DNA of 64,000 bases from Flavobacterium phragmitis (GCF_900112575.1 NZ_FOMH01000012.1:124001-188000); one strand, 5' to 3'; counted from the stretch's first letter, positions 43,051 through 51,503 are shown. A program made the numbers and translations. The notes: generated from the sequence alone by a model not told the origin.

Positions 43051-43320
43051 TCATATAGCTATTTTCCTTATTAATTCGGATTCTTTATCTTCAATAGTTC
43101 CCGGTTGGAATACTACTATTATTCCCGTAAAGATTCTTTCTAATTCGATTAAATTTCTTGCCCTTCTTGCGACTGCAATTTGTTGCTGGAAACTTTCTAA
43201 GATTAAAAATGGCAAATCCATTTGTAGGTTTAAAATAAAAACAGAAGGTTGTAACAAAACATGATAAATATCATTTAGTACTTTCTTTTGATATCCTAAT
43301 ATTGCCACCGAATTATCCAA
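43051..43320 (-). CDS. Unresolved short frame, possible gene remnant
   Basis: An 89-codon frame with a TTG start encodes QQQIAVARRARNLIELERIF and a TIEDKESELIRKIAI tail, which look protein-like, but there is no recognisable family, no ribosome site and no promoter. A 77-codon frame on the other strand (43031-43264) overlaps it, and at most one of the two can be real. It may be the decayed end of a gene. The stretch 42987-43350 has no other signal. Confidence 0.2.
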   Translation of the reverse strand: MDNSVAILGYQKKVLNDIYHVLLQPSVFILNLQMDLPFLILESFQQQIAVARRARNLIELERIFTGIIVVFQPGTIEDKESELIRKIAI

Positions 43321-43351
43321 TATGATTTTAGATGAATTATTGTAATTCCAC

Positions 43352-43505
43352 TAAAGTCCTAGCCCTGATAGCAGCGGAAATCATTTTTCTCTAAAACTTA
43401 TTTTTTCCTGGCTGGGCAGAGCGACCGAAGGAAGCTCCTGAACAGACATTGGAAAAAAAAGTTTTAGAGAAAAATATTGAAGCGAATAGCAGGAATGGCT
43501 TCATA
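43352..43505 (+). ncRNA. Structured RNA resembling flavo-1
   Basis: Conserved-looking ends (CCTAGCCCTGATAGCAGCGG at about 43358-43377, and GAAGCGAATAGCAGGAATGG at about 43479-43498) frame a long hairpin. Arm 43384-43408 pairs almost perfectly over 24 bp with 43451-43474 (core TTCTCTAAAACTT), topped by a loop with GGCTGGGC and AGCTCCTG. From memory this matches the abundant flavobacterial flavo-1 RNA motif, whose long stem varies in sequence while its ends are constant. It lies 70 bases upstream of kdsA. A covariance-model search would settle the family name. Confidence 0.5.
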
Positions 43506-43546
43506 AAATAATCTTAAATCTTAATCTGGTATTCATAAATCATGAC

Positions 43547-43554
43547 TACCTTTG
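43547..43554 (+). promoter_or_regulatory. Possible -7 element of kdsA
   Basis: TACCTTTG matches TAnnTTTG, 22 bases before the kdsA ATG and after the structured RNA. No well-spaced TTG is present upstream. Confidence 0.5.
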
Positions 43555-43575
43555 CAGTGCAAAAAAATAAATTTT

Positions 43576-44394
43576 ATGAACATACAACATATTCCACAAA
43601 TTAAACATACTGACAGCGGAAATTTCTTTTTATTAGCGGGGCCTTGCGCCATTGAAGGAGAAGAAATGGCACTGAGAATTGCTGAAAAATTAGTTGGTAT
43701 TACCGACAATCTTCAGATTCCTTATGTGTTTAAAGGATCTTTTAAAAAAGCTAACCGTTCTAGAATTGACAGTTTCTCTGGAATTGGTGACGAAAAAGCT
43801 TTAAAAATCTTAAGAAAAGTATCTGAAACTTTTCACGTTCCGACTGTTACTGATATTCATACAAACGAAGATGCTGACATGGCTGCGCAATATGTAGACG
43901 TTTTGCAGATTCCTGCTTTCTTAGTACGTCAGACAGATCTTGTTGTTGCAGCTGCAAATACTGGAAAAACGGTAAACTTGAAAAAAGGACAATTTATGAG
44001 TCCAGAAAGCATGAAACATGCCGTGCAAAAAGTGTTGGACTGTAATAACGAAAATGTTATGGTTACAGATCGCGGTACCATGTTTGGCTACCAAGACATG
44101 ATTGTTGATTTTAGAGGTATTCCTACTATGCAACAATATGCTTCTACTGTTTTGGATGTTACGCATTCATTGCAACAGCCAAACCAAACTGCAGGAGTTA
44201 CTGGTGGAAGACCTGATATGATTGAAACCGTTGCTAAAGCTGGTATTGCTGTTGGCGTTGATGGAATCTTTATTGAAACGCATTTCGATCCTGCAAATGC
44301 AAAAAGTGATGGGGCTAACATGTTACACTTAGACTATTTTGAAGGTTTAATGAACAAGTTGGTTGCTATTAGAAAAACAATTAACGCATTTTAA
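43576..44394 (+). CDS. kdsA: 3-deoxy-8-phosphooctulonate synthase (KDO-8-P synthase)
   Basis: KdsA condenses phosphoenolpyruvate with arabinose 5-phosphate in KDO synthesis for lipopolysaccharide. The 272-residue TIM-barrel enzyme from ATG 43576 (MNIQHIPQIKH) is normal length; the frame opens 8 codons upstream. Motifs are FLLAGPCAIEGEEMA, FKGSFKKANRSR, TDIHTNEDAD, PAFLVRQTDL, KKGQFMSPE, DRGTMFGYQ, DVTHSLQQP, and the C-terminal IFIETHFDPANAKSDGANML. It stands 19 bases before the outer-membrane protein gene. Confidence 0.97.
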   Translation: MNIQHIPQIKHTDSGNFFLLAGPCAIEGEEMALRIAEKLVGITDNLQIPYVFKGSFKKANRSRIDSFSGIGDEKALKILRKVSETFHVPTVTDIHTNEDADMAAQYVDVLQIPAFLVRQTDLVVAAANTGKTVNLKKGQFMSPESMKHAVQKVLDCNNENVMVTDRGTMFGYQDMIVDFRGIPTMQQYASTVLDVTHSLQQPNQTAGVTGGRPDMIETVAKAGIAVGVDGIFIETHFDPANAKSDGANMLHLDYFEGLMNKLVAIRKTINAF

Positions 44395-44412
44395 TTTATA
44401 ATACTAAGTTCT

Positions 44413-45318
44413 TTGAAAACAAAAATTTTATTTTTCTTACTGACCTGTGTTTCTCTAAACACTTTTGCTCAGGAAGAAATACCAGTACAAAAATACGCCG
44501 CACACAATAAAGGAAAATTCTTTGTAATGTGGGGTGGTAATAGAGAAAGTTATTCAAAATCTGATGTAAACTTTAGAGGTAAAGATTACAATTTTACGGT
44601 TGAAGATATGAAAGCGCATGACAAACCAAAAGGATGGCATGTTGATTATATCAATCCGGCTAATATGACGATTCCGCAAACCAATTTAAGATTGGGTTAC
44701 TTTTTTAGCGATCATTACAGTGTTACAATTGGTGTAGACCACATGAAATACGTAATGGCACAAAATCAAATTGCAAATGTTACCGGAAACATCAATTTGC
44801 CTGCAGATGATCCTGCATCAATTTACAATGGTAATTACAACCATACTCCTGTTGATATGTCTCAAGGAGGAGCACAAGAAGGTGGTTATGGCAATGGTGA
44901 AATAAATGCAAACGGACCAGCTTTTTTAATGTATGAGCATACAGATGGCTTAAACTACATTAACACAGAAGTTGCAAGATTTGATGATGTTTCTAAATGG
45001 TTTGGTTTACCAAACATTGACAAAGTTCAGATTAATTTAACTGAAGGATTGGGAGTTGGAGTTTTATATCCAAAAACCAATACTACTCTTTTAGGAAAAG
45101 AACGTCACGATGATTTTCATGTTTCTGGTTACGGTGTTTCTGCAAAAGCGGGTCTTAACATTACTTTTTTCAAACACTTCTATATTCAGGGAGAGTTAAA
45201 AGGAGGTTATATCAATATGCAGGATATTAAAACGACAACAAGTCCTGAAGATAAAGCTTCGCAGCACTTTACTTATTTTCAACGAATTATTGCTGTTGGA
45301 GGAATTTTCAGAATCTAA
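44413..45318 (+). CDS. Outer-membrane beta-barrel-like protein, TTG start
   Basis: This 301-residue exported protein has a signal peptide MKTKILFFLLTCVSLNTFAQE. No ATG precedes it, so a TTG at 44413 is the likely start. The mature part shows alternating aromatic strands, LGYFFSDHYSVTIGVDHMKYVM, and a terminal TYFQRIIAVGGIFRI strand ending in a hydrophobic residue, as in outer-membrane barrels. A long Gly/Asn/Asp-rich loop lies around 125-180. The family is uncharacterised. It is probably cotranscribed with kdsA. Confidence 0.8.
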   Translation: MKTKILFFLLTCVSLNTFAQEEIPVQKYAAHNKGKFFVMWGGNRESYSKSDVNFRGKDYNFTVEDMKAHDKPKGWHVDYINPANMTIPQTNLRLGYFFSDHYSVTIGVDHMKYVMAQNQIANVTGNINLPADDPASIYNGNYNHTPVDMSQGGAQEGGYGNGEINANGPAFLMYEHTDGLNYINTEVARFDDVSKWFGLPNIDKVQINLTEGLGVGVLYPKTNTTLLGKERHDDFHVSGYGVSAKAGLNITFFKHFYIQGELKGGYINMQDIKTTTSPEDKASQHFTYFQRIIAVGGIFRI

Positions 45319-45339
45319 AAAACTTCTCAAATATTTAGA

Positions 45340-45375
45340 AAATAGCTGTCATTTTATTTGGCAGCTATTTTTTTT
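45340..45375 (+). terminator. Terminator after the outer-membrane protein gene
   Basis: A 9-bp stem (AAATAGCTG at 45340-45348 with CAGCTATTT at 45363-45371) is followed by a T run on the plus strand. Confidence 0.85.
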
Positions 45376-45416
45376 ATTATTTACTTTGCAATTCAAAGTA
45401 CTTTAAATTGTATTTT

Positions 45417-46091
45417 ATGAAAAGTAAAAAGTTTTTATTTCCGTTGATCACATTCATCATCAGTTTTGGATGTGCTTTGTTTATTAGTCTAAAAGTTTTT
45501 CCAAATAATCCGTTTACCGGAAATAAACAGGAAAAGAAAGTTGCTAGTAAATACAAAGATGGCGATATTATTTTTCAGACTTCTGAATCGAAACAATGTG
45601 AAGCGGTTCGTATTGCAACGAATTCTAAGTTTTCGCATTGCGGGATTATTTATGATATTGACGGAAAATGGTTTGTTTTTGAAGCGGTTCAGCCGGTCAA
45701 ACTAACACCGCTTGAAGATTGGATCAAACATGGAAGAGATAGTAAATATGTGGTGAAAAGATTAAAAAACGATGCTGTTTTAAAACCGGAAGTTTTGCAG
45801 AAAATGAAAGACTACAGCCAACAGTTTGATGGTAAAGAATATGATGCCTATTTTGAATGGACAGACAATAGGATTTACTGTTCTGAACTGATTTGGAAGA
45901 TTTATAAAAATGCTGCAGGAATTGAATTGTCAAAACTTCGTGAATTGAAAGAATTTAATCTAACGGATCCAAGGGTTCAAAAAATATTAAAAGAACGTTA
46001 TGGCGCTGCTATTCCGCTGGAAGAGAAAGTCGTTGCTCCTTCTGACCTTTCTGATTCTAGTTTACTGAAAACTGTTATAGACACTTACTAA
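45417..46091 (+). CDS. YiiX/YebB-like NlpC/P60 family cysteine hydrolase
   Basis: This 224-residue protein has an N-terminal signal or anchor helix (FLFPLITFIISFGCALFISL). A YiiX-like permuted NlpC/P60 domain follows: GDIIFQTSES, the conserved His in KFSHCGIIY, FDGKEYDAYFEWTDNRIYCSELIWK with the candidate catalytic Cys, and an ELSKLRELKEF tail. Members are predicted thiol hydrolases acting on lipids or peptides. ATG 45417 is preferred over one three codons upstream. It is a single-gene unit between two terminators. Confidence 0.88.
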   Translation: MKSKKFLFPLITFIISFGCALFISLKVFPNNPFTGNKQEKKVASKYKDGDIIFQTSESKQCEAVRIATNSKFSHCGIIYDIDGKWFVFEAVQPVKLTPLEDWIKHGRDSKYVVKRLKNDAVLKPEVLQKMKDYSQQFDGKEYDAYFEWTDNRIYCSELIWKIYKNAAGIELSKLRELKEFNLTDPRVQKILKERYGAAIPLEEKVVAPSDLSDSSLLKTVIDTY

Positions 46092-46097
46092 ATAGTA

Positions 46098-46132
46098 AAA
46101 AGCTAGTTGAGTTATTATGCCTAGCTTTTTTA
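46098..46132 (+). terminator. Terminator after the YiiX-like gene
   Basis: A 9-bp stem (AAAAGCTAG at 46098-46106 with CTAGCTTTT at 46121-46129) is followed by a T run on the plus strand. Confidence 0.8.
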
Positions 46133-46179
46133 TTTATCAATTAACTTTGAATTTCAAAGAACTTTTAAAACTATAACTT

Positions 46180-46632
46180 ATGAGAGATTACTTGATTGAA
46201 AAACTTTATGAATCTTCTAAAAAACCGTATCAAAAATATTTCAAGAAAAATGAACCTTGGAAAATTGATAAAACTAAATTGTTGGATTATCCTCAAGAAA
46301 GCTTAGGGTTGGGTTTGGGAAATTTTCTTTATACCAATCATTTTGATATTCAGGAAAAACTGGAAGATCATGATATTATTCATGTACTGACCAATACGGG
46401 AGTTTCGGTTTATGAAGAAATCGGAATGCAGTATTATCTTTTCGGAAACGGAAAAAGAAGTTTGTATTTGTATATGGTTATTTTAACGGGAACTCTCTTT
46501 TATCCAAAACGAATCAAATATTTCATTGAACAATACAAAAAAGGGAAAAAGGCACTTCCGTTTCATTATCTGGACTTTTCGAAAATGCTTTTAGTTCCAA
46601 TTCCATCTATTCAACAAACTTTTAAAATTTAA
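46180..46632 (+). CDS. Coq4-like protein
   Basis: This 150-residue protein carries the Coq4 metal-binding type motif HDIIHVLTNTGVSVYEEIGMQYYLFGNG (HDxxH followed by a Glu). A hydrophobic amphipathic helix precedes LDFSKMLLVP. Coq4 proteins support ubiquinone synthesis, but Flavobacteria make menaquinone, so this member must have another role or serve a related lipid-binding function (inference). It is followed after 5 bases by a small membrane protein gene. Confidence 0.75.
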   Translation: MRDYLIEKLYESSKKPYQKYFKKNEPWKIDKTKLLDYPQESLGLGLGNFLYTNHFDIQEKLEDHDIIHVLTNTGVSVYEEIGMQYYLFGNGKRSLYLYMVILTGTLFYPKRIKYFIEQYKKGKKALPFHYLDFSKMLLVPIPSIQQTFKI

Positions 46633-46637
46633 TTTCT

Positions 46638-46943
46638 ATGAAAACTATTCAGGATAAACCTTTTAAAGAAAAACAATCTATCGAATTAGCCGTTGGTTCT
46701 TTTATAATTACTACTGTATTGTTTAGTTTATATATTATTTCAAATGAAAGTCCAAACGTTTTGGTTATTGCCTGGCCGTTTGCTTTGTTTGCAATAATTG
46801 TAAACCTCATCATGTTTGTTCATTTGACAGATAGATTCATTCATTTACCACAACAGCGAAAAGAAATTGGAATTAAGATTTTAGTATTGCTTTCTAATAT
46901 TCCAATAACCTATTTGTATTATTTAATTGTCATGAAAAATTGA
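46638..46943 (+). CDS. Small three-helix membrane protein
   Basis: This 101-residue protein has three predicted transmembrane segments (about 17-36, 41-62 and 80-98) and a short charged N-terminus. No family is recognised. It forms a two-gene unit with the Coq4-like gene. Confidence 0.75.
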   Translation: MKTIQDKPFKEKQSIELAVGSFIITTVLFSLYIISNESPNVLVIAWPFALFAIIVNLIMFVHLTDRFIHLPQQRKEIGIKILVLLSNIPITYLYYLIVMKN

Positions 46944-46957
46944 TTATTATATGGATC

Positions 46958-47074
46958 GTTCCGATGGAACTTTTTGTAGCCTACATAATCTCACAACGGA
47001 TTAAAATCCGTTGCTACAATATGAATCATTCCTACGGAATTTTTATGCCAAAAATGCTTTATCGTTTTTGGCAT
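46958..47074. repeat. Compound intergenic palindromes
   Basis: Four adjacent palindromes: GTTCC-GAT-GGAAC (46958-46970), CAACGGATT-AA-AATCCGTTG (46994-47013), ATTCC-TAC-GGAAT (47028-47040), and a 10-bp stem ATGCCAAAAA/TTTTTGGCAT (47045-47054 with 47065-47074). The ACGGATT...AATCCGT motif flanked by TTCCnnnGGAA pairs is a pattern I associate with dispersed flavobacterial repeats. Confidence 0.75.
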
Positions 47075-47101
47075 AAAAAAAAAGCTGTCAAAAATGACAG
47101 C
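47075..47101 (-). terminator. Terminator of the M28 peptidase gene
   Basis: A 7-bp stem (GCTGTCA at 47084-47090, TGACAGC at 47095-47101) is followed on the minus strand by a T run (A run 47075-47083). Confidence 0.85.
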
Positions 47102-47128
47102 CTATTTTCTATGTCGATTTTAAAAATC

Positions 47129-48520
47129 TTAGTTCGCTTTTGGCAATTCAATTCCAGTTTGGTCAATTAAATAAACCAAAGAAGTCATGGTTGCAGCGCC
47201 CAATTCTAACTCTCTTTTGTTGATGGCATCAAATTTATCGTTTGCTGCGTGGTGGTAATCAAAATAACGTTGTGAATCTGGTTTTAAACCTGCTTTTACA
47301 ATCGCTTTAGAAGTTAAATGACTAATATCTGAACCTGCATGTCCAATAGTGAAACTATGCACTAAATAAGGCTCAAAAAAGTCTTTAAATCCTTGGATTT
47401 TTTTCAGGTTTGCATCGTCAGCTTCAATAGAAAATCCTCTTGGAGAAAATCCGCCTGAATCACTTTCTAAAGCAAAAATGTGGTTTTCATTCTTTTGTTT
47501 TGAAACTTCTTCATATTTAGCACCACCTTTTCCGCCGTTTTCTTCATTCATGAATAGAACCACTCGAATCGTATTTTTAGGTTTGTAATTTAAATTCTTA
47601 AGAATTCTGATTACTTCCATACTCTGCACTACTCCTGCTCCATCGTCATGAGAACCATCGGCTAAGTCCCAAGAATCTAAGTGACCGCCTACAACCATAA
47701 TATTGTCAGGATTTACACTTCCTGTTAACTCTCCAATTACGTTATGCGACAATACATCTGGTAAGGTTTCACAAGATTGCTTGAAATAAAATTTTAAAGA
47801 CGGATTTGCTTTTAAAGATTTACTCAATAATTCCGCTCCATTTGTACTAATTGCTGCCGTTGGAATATATTGTTCCTTTGGTAAATCGCCATAACTTTGG
47901 TTTCCTGTATGAGGAAAATCGTCTAAACGAAGTCCCATTGAACGTACAATCGATCCTACTGCTCCTAATTTTGCGGCTTCTTTTGCACCAGCATATCTTT
48001 GGTCAACACATGCTCCGTAAGATGTAAAAGTTTCAATGTTTTCAGGATTCATGGGTCTGTTATAAAACACAATTTTGCCTTTTACTTTGTCTGCTCCAAG
48101 TTCGTTTAGTTCTTTTATACCTTGAACTTCGATTACTTCAGCAGTAAGACCTGTTTTTGGAGTCGCAATAGAAGCTCCTAAAGCGCAGATTGGCACATTT
48201 GTTTTTACTTTTCCATCTAAGATATAAGCTGTTTCTTTTTCTCCTCGAACCCAATGAGGCACCATTACTTCTTGAAGATAAACTTTATCTAAACCTAATG
48301 ATTCTAACTGTCTTTTGGTATATTCTACCGCTTCTGCAGCGCCTTTAGAACCAGATAAACGAGCTCCGATATCATTAGACAAATATTCTAACCAAGTGTA
48401 GCATTTTGCTTCGGTTAAAGCTTTTTTATAAAATAATTTGATGTTTTTTTCGTCATTTGTCTGAGCAGATGACAGCAATCCGTTTAAAACTAAAGCAGTT
48501 AAAAGAATCGTTTTTTTCAT
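47129..48520 (-). CDS. M28 family metallopeptidase
   Basis: This 463-residue exported di-zinc aminopeptidase-type protein starts at ATG 48520, which opens a signal peptide (LTALVLNGLLSSAQ); the frame extends 19 codons upstream without one. A PA-like insert lies at about 115-230. The catalytic domain follows, with VGGHLDSWD (His, Asp), HDDGAGVVQS, MNEENGGKGG (Glu pair), LESDSGGF and YHHAANDKFD (last His). Expected activity is removal of N-terminal residues from peptides in the periplasm. It is not obviously linked to the sugar genes upstream, because a terminator lies between. Confidence 0.93.
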   Translation of the reverse strand: MKKTILLTALVLNGLLSSAQTNDEKNIKLFYKKALTEAKCYTWLEYLSNDIGARLSGSKGAAEAVEYTKRQLESLGLDKVYLQEVMVPHWVRGEKETAYILDGKVKTNVPICALGASIATPKTGLTAEVIEVQGIKELNELGADKVKGKIVFYNRPMNPENIETFTSYGACVDQRYAGAKEAAKLGAVGSIVRSMGLRLDDFPHTGNQSYGDLPKEQYIPTAAISTNGAELLSKSLKANPSLKFYFKQSCETLPDVLSHNVIGELTGSVNPDNIMVVGGHLDSWDLADGSHDDGAGVVQSMEVIRILKNLNYKPKNTIRVVLFMNEENGGKGGAKYEEVSKQKNENHIFALESDSGGFSPRGFSIEADDANLKKIQGFKDFFEPYLVHSFTIGHAGSDISHLTSKAIVKAGLKPDSQRYFDYHHAANDKFDAINKRELELGAATMTSLVYLIDQTGIELPKAN

Positions 48521-48617
48521 AGTTTCTATAGTAATTTTGGAGTTTATTCTGCCAATGGCGTATTCACAAAGGAACAAAATTTCAGACAGTTCGAAAGCTT
48601 TTTCTTCAACCTTTTCT

Positions 48618-48660
48618 CAAAAAAAAGCTCTGATTACAAATTCTTCAATTTGCAATCAGA
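48618..48660 (-). terminator. Terminator of the GDPD-GH43 unit
   Basis: A long stem AAAGCTCTGATT(A/G)CAAATT (about 48624-48642 with 48648-48666) has one mismatch, and a T run follows on the minus strand. It lies 20-60 bases past the GH43 stop. Confidence 0.88.
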
Positions 48661-48686
48661 GCTTTTTATTATTCCTAAAATAAAAT

Positions 48687-50606
48687 CTATTTTACTTCGA
48701 TAATCTTATTTTTAACACCACTTCCATTTTCATTAAAAGGTTCGATAGTGAAATAATATTTTGTTCCTTTATCTAAACCTCTAAAATCATATGTATTGTC
48801 TCCGTAAACCATAATGCTGTTGTATAATTTATCTGGAGTAATTCCATAATAAATATTGTATCCAATCGCATCATTTTGTTTTTTCCATGAAATCATAGCA
48901 TTTCTAGAATCTGCTTTGTTTCTGTCAACTTTAAATGAAGTTACTGCTTTTGGTTTTGAAGCCAATCCGTTTCCGAAAACTCTGAAATCTGAAATGGCAA
49001 ATAACCCAGAAGCATTGTGGATGTTTTCCATTTTGATGTAACGTGCTTTAAATGGCTTTGTCAATTCCACATAATCGTGCGGTACATCTTTATCATTTTT
49101 AGATTTATCTACTACCAACGTCCAGTTTTGAGCATCATCAGACATGAATATTTTGTATTGATAATAAATATCCATTGCTTTATTAAACTGCGTTGCTTTA
49201 TGATCTGCATAATTAATCTGCAAGGCATTTATTTCCATTGGTCTTCCTAAATCCATTTGAAGCCATTCTCCCGGATTATCGGTTTTTGCCGACCAATAGG
49301 TTTGAATATTTTCATCGGTTAAATTCTCAGGCCCATAACAGAATTTTTCAAATACTTTTTTGCCACCGTTATCCATTCTGTGTGTTTCGACTTCCATACA
49401 TTCTTCAGAAGAAGAAACTGTCACAGGCTTTTTATACGAAAGCAACATCCAGCCAGAAGAAGCGCCTTTTGTTTGATCACGCTGGCTGGTTGGCAAAACG
49501 ATTGGGAAATCGCCATAAGAAGTAATCGAATACATTACATCATCTTTGTCAAATCCTGCAGGGAACATATCAATACGACGCTCAAAGCGATCTTTGATTG
49601 ATATTTTACAAGTTCCGGTGTTCCAATAATTTCCGTAATTATCTGCAAAAGTATTTCCGTGTCCTGCTCCAATCACAAATCCGCCTGGTTTATAAGACAT
49701 TGGATTGTGTTTTTGATAGGTAAACGGCCCAAGCGGATTATCTCCAACATGCACTCCGTTTGCATACCCTTTAAATTCTGTTGCTGGCGCACCATACTGC
49801 ATATAATATTTTCCGTTGTGTTTGGTCATCCAAGCTCCTTCAATAAAATTTCCCCATGGTGCTGGTTCCATATCATTATTTGGTCCAAAACGTTCCCAAC
49901 CATGAGCAGAAGGATCTAAACCAACGACTTCTTTAATCTGTCCATAAGGTTTTTGAATATCTTCAACCTCAATTGCTTTGTACAACTCCGCATAATCTGC
50001 CTGGTTTCCTTTTGGAAGCCAAGTATTATAATCTACCTCAACACCTACAAGAGGTAATTTTCCGCTTGATCCATAATACATATAGACTTTTTTGTCATCA
50101 TCCTGAAAAATCGCTGGATCCCAAGTTGGAAGCATCGCCTTATCAACATGACGTGTCCATCTTCCTGATTTTGGATCAGCTGTTTTCCAGATGGGATGGT
50201 CTCTTTTCCAAGTTGAACCCACGTAAAACAAGGTATCATTTACAACCCAAGCTGCAGGCGCACATTGATCATCATCACCTGGCTGTCTTTGAAAACTTCC
50301 ATAAACAAAGTTCCAGTCTGACATGTCTTTACTCCAAAAAAAACCAGCCTGATTGGTTGCAAATAAATAATATTCGCCTTTGTAAGTTATAATAACCGGA
50401 TCTGCACTGGAACGACGTGAATATGGAATTCCGTTATGATTGTGAGTCGTATAATTGTAGCCAATATTGATTGGATTACAATAAGTGGTTGCTGGTCTAT
50501 TAGGATCAAACCATTCGGTTTTACCTAATTTTTGTGCCAAAAGATTGTGATTGAAAAAAATCACAAACAAAATCGACATTGCAAAAAGCTTATATCTTTT
50601 TTTCAT
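48687..50606 (-). CDS. GH43 family glycoside hydrolase with discoidin and Fn3 domains
   Basis: This exported protein of 639 residues has a signal peptide (FFNHNLLAQ). An N-terminal five-bladed GH43-like propeller (about 30-375) carries candidate catalytic acids: Asp in SADPVII, Asp in PTWDPAIF and Glu in FIEGAWMTKHNGKYYMQY. It is followed by an F5/8C discoidin carbohydrate-binding module (about 400-530; WLQMDLGRPMEINALQINY) and an Fn3 domain (about 545-639). GH43 enzymes include arabinosidases, xylosidases and galactosidases, and the specificity is not readable here. It starts 28 bases after the GDPD gene, with which it forms a unit separate from bglX by a terminator. Confidence 0.92.
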   Translation of the reverse strand: MKKRYKLFAMSILFVIFFNHNLLAQKLGKTEWFDPNRPATTYCNPINIGYNYTTHNHNGIPYSRRSSADPVIITYKGEYYLFATNQAGFFWSKDMSDWNFVYGSFQRQPGDDDQCAPAAWVVNDTLFYVGSTWKRDHPIWKTADPKSGRWTRHVDKAMLPTWDPAIFQDDDKKVYMYYGSSGKLPLVGVEVDYNTWLPKGNQADYAELYKAIEVEDIQKPYGQIKEVVGLDPSAHGWERFGPNNDMEPAPWGNFIEGAWMTKHNGKYYMQYGAPATEFKGYANGVHVGDNPLGPFTYQKHNPMSYKPGGFVIGAGHGNTFADNYGNYWNTGTCKISIKDRFERRIDMFPAGFDKDDVMYSITSYGDFPIVLPTSQRDQTKGASSGWMLLSYKKPVTVSSSEECMEVETHRMDNGGKKVFEKFCYGPENLTDENIQTYWSAKTDNPGEWLQMDLGRPMEINALQINYADHKATQFNKAMDIYYQYKIFMSDDAQNWTLVVDKSKNDKDVPHDYVELTKPFKARYIKMENIHNASGLFAISDFRVFGNGLASKPKAVTSFKVDRNKADSRNAMISWKKQNDAIGYNIYYGITPDKLYNSIMVYGDNTYDFRGLDKGTKYYFTIEPFNENGSGVKNKIIEVK

Positions 50607-50634
50607 TGTTTGATAGATGTTAGTAAGCTCAGAA

Positions 50635-51411
50635 TTATTTTTTGATTTTTAATCTTTCGCTTAAAAGTTCGGGCTCGTTTGTTGTGATGTAATTGAATTT
50701 GTGTTCTATAAGCCAATCCATATCTGCAGCTTCATTTACAGTCCAAGCATTCAAAATCACTTTATTGTCTTTTGCCTCCTGAATCCATTCCGGATGTTTT
50801 TGAAAAACAGAGTAATGATAATCTACACCATTAATATTATCTGCTTTCACTTCTTTTGGAGATTTATTTCCTTCCAAATATTGCAGTGAAGTTTTAGTAT
50901 CCACTTTTCTGATTGCTTTTAGAATATCATAATCAAAACTGATGTAGCAGGTATTTTTATCGGCTTTTAATTTTTTAATGGTTTCGACAGCTGCTACACC
51001 CGTTTTTTGTCCTCTTTCTTTACTAATTTCCGAAGGTTTTATTTCACAGACTAAAAGTGTCTTTTTATTATTTCTTTTTCCTTCTGAAATATATTCGTGA
51101 AGTGTTGGAAGTTTTTCTCCGTTGGAAAGCTTAAATTTTATCAAATCAGCGTAATTCGTTTCTTCAATTAGTAGTTTATTGTAATGCGCATCGTGATTAA
51201 TTACTAAAGAATCATCCGCTGTTCTCCAAACATCAAACTCTGATCCTGGCAGTTTTAGGTCAATTGCATGTCTTAATGATGCAATAGAGTTTTCTGGCAG
51301 ATTATTCTTTTTCCAAGCACCGCGATGTGCTACAATGGCATTTTTCTGTGCATTACAAAAAGAAAAAACAATTAGTAATACTAATGAACTTACTATTCTA
51401 AAATTCTTCAT
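50635..51411 (-). CDS. Glycerophosphodiester phosphodiesterase (GDPD family)
   Basis: This 258-residue exported TIM-barrel phosphodiesterase has a signal peptide ending near SFCNAQ. Motifs are AHRGAWKKNNLPENS (catalytic His, Glu), GSEFDVWRTADDSLVINHD (Glu, Asp, His), LVCEIKP and the closing NAWTVNEAADM and TTNEPE. It would release glycerol phosphate from phosphodiesters. It is secreted and lies among sugar-degrading genes, which is notable (see findings). The signal peptide suggests periplasmic action. Confidence 0.93.
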   Translation of the reverse strand: MKNFRIVSSLVLLIVFSFCNAQKNAIVAHRGAWKKNNLPENSIASLRHAIDLKLPGSEFDVWRTADDSLVINHDAHYNKLLIEETNYADLIKFKLSNGEKLPTLHEYISEGKRNNKKTLLVCEIKPSEISKERGQKTGVAAVETIKKLKADKNTCYISFDYDILKAIRKVDTKTSLQYLEGNKSPKEVKADNINGVDYHYSVFQKHPEWIQEAKDNKVILNAWTVNEAADMDWLIEHKFNYITTNEPELLSERLKIKK

Positions 51412-51444
51412 TTCATTTCGTTTTAAAACTGGTTTTTTATTTCA

Positions 51445-51482
51445 GAAAAAAAGCCCTTCGCTAACCAAACACGCGAAGGGCT
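51445..51482 (-). terminator. Terminator after bglX
   Basis: A perfect 10-bp GC-rich stem (AGCCCTTCGC at 51452-51461, GCGAAGGGCT at 51473-51482) has an A run on the plus side that gives a T run on the minus strand. It separates the susC-bglX run from the GDPD-GH43 unit. Confidence 0.92.
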
Positions 51483-51503
51483 AATTACTAATCAATAAAC
51501 CAA

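Noticed and set aside
46940..47170. 76-codon plus-strand frame after the small membrane protein
   Set aside because: It runs through palindromic repeats and the terminator of the M28 gene on the other strand.
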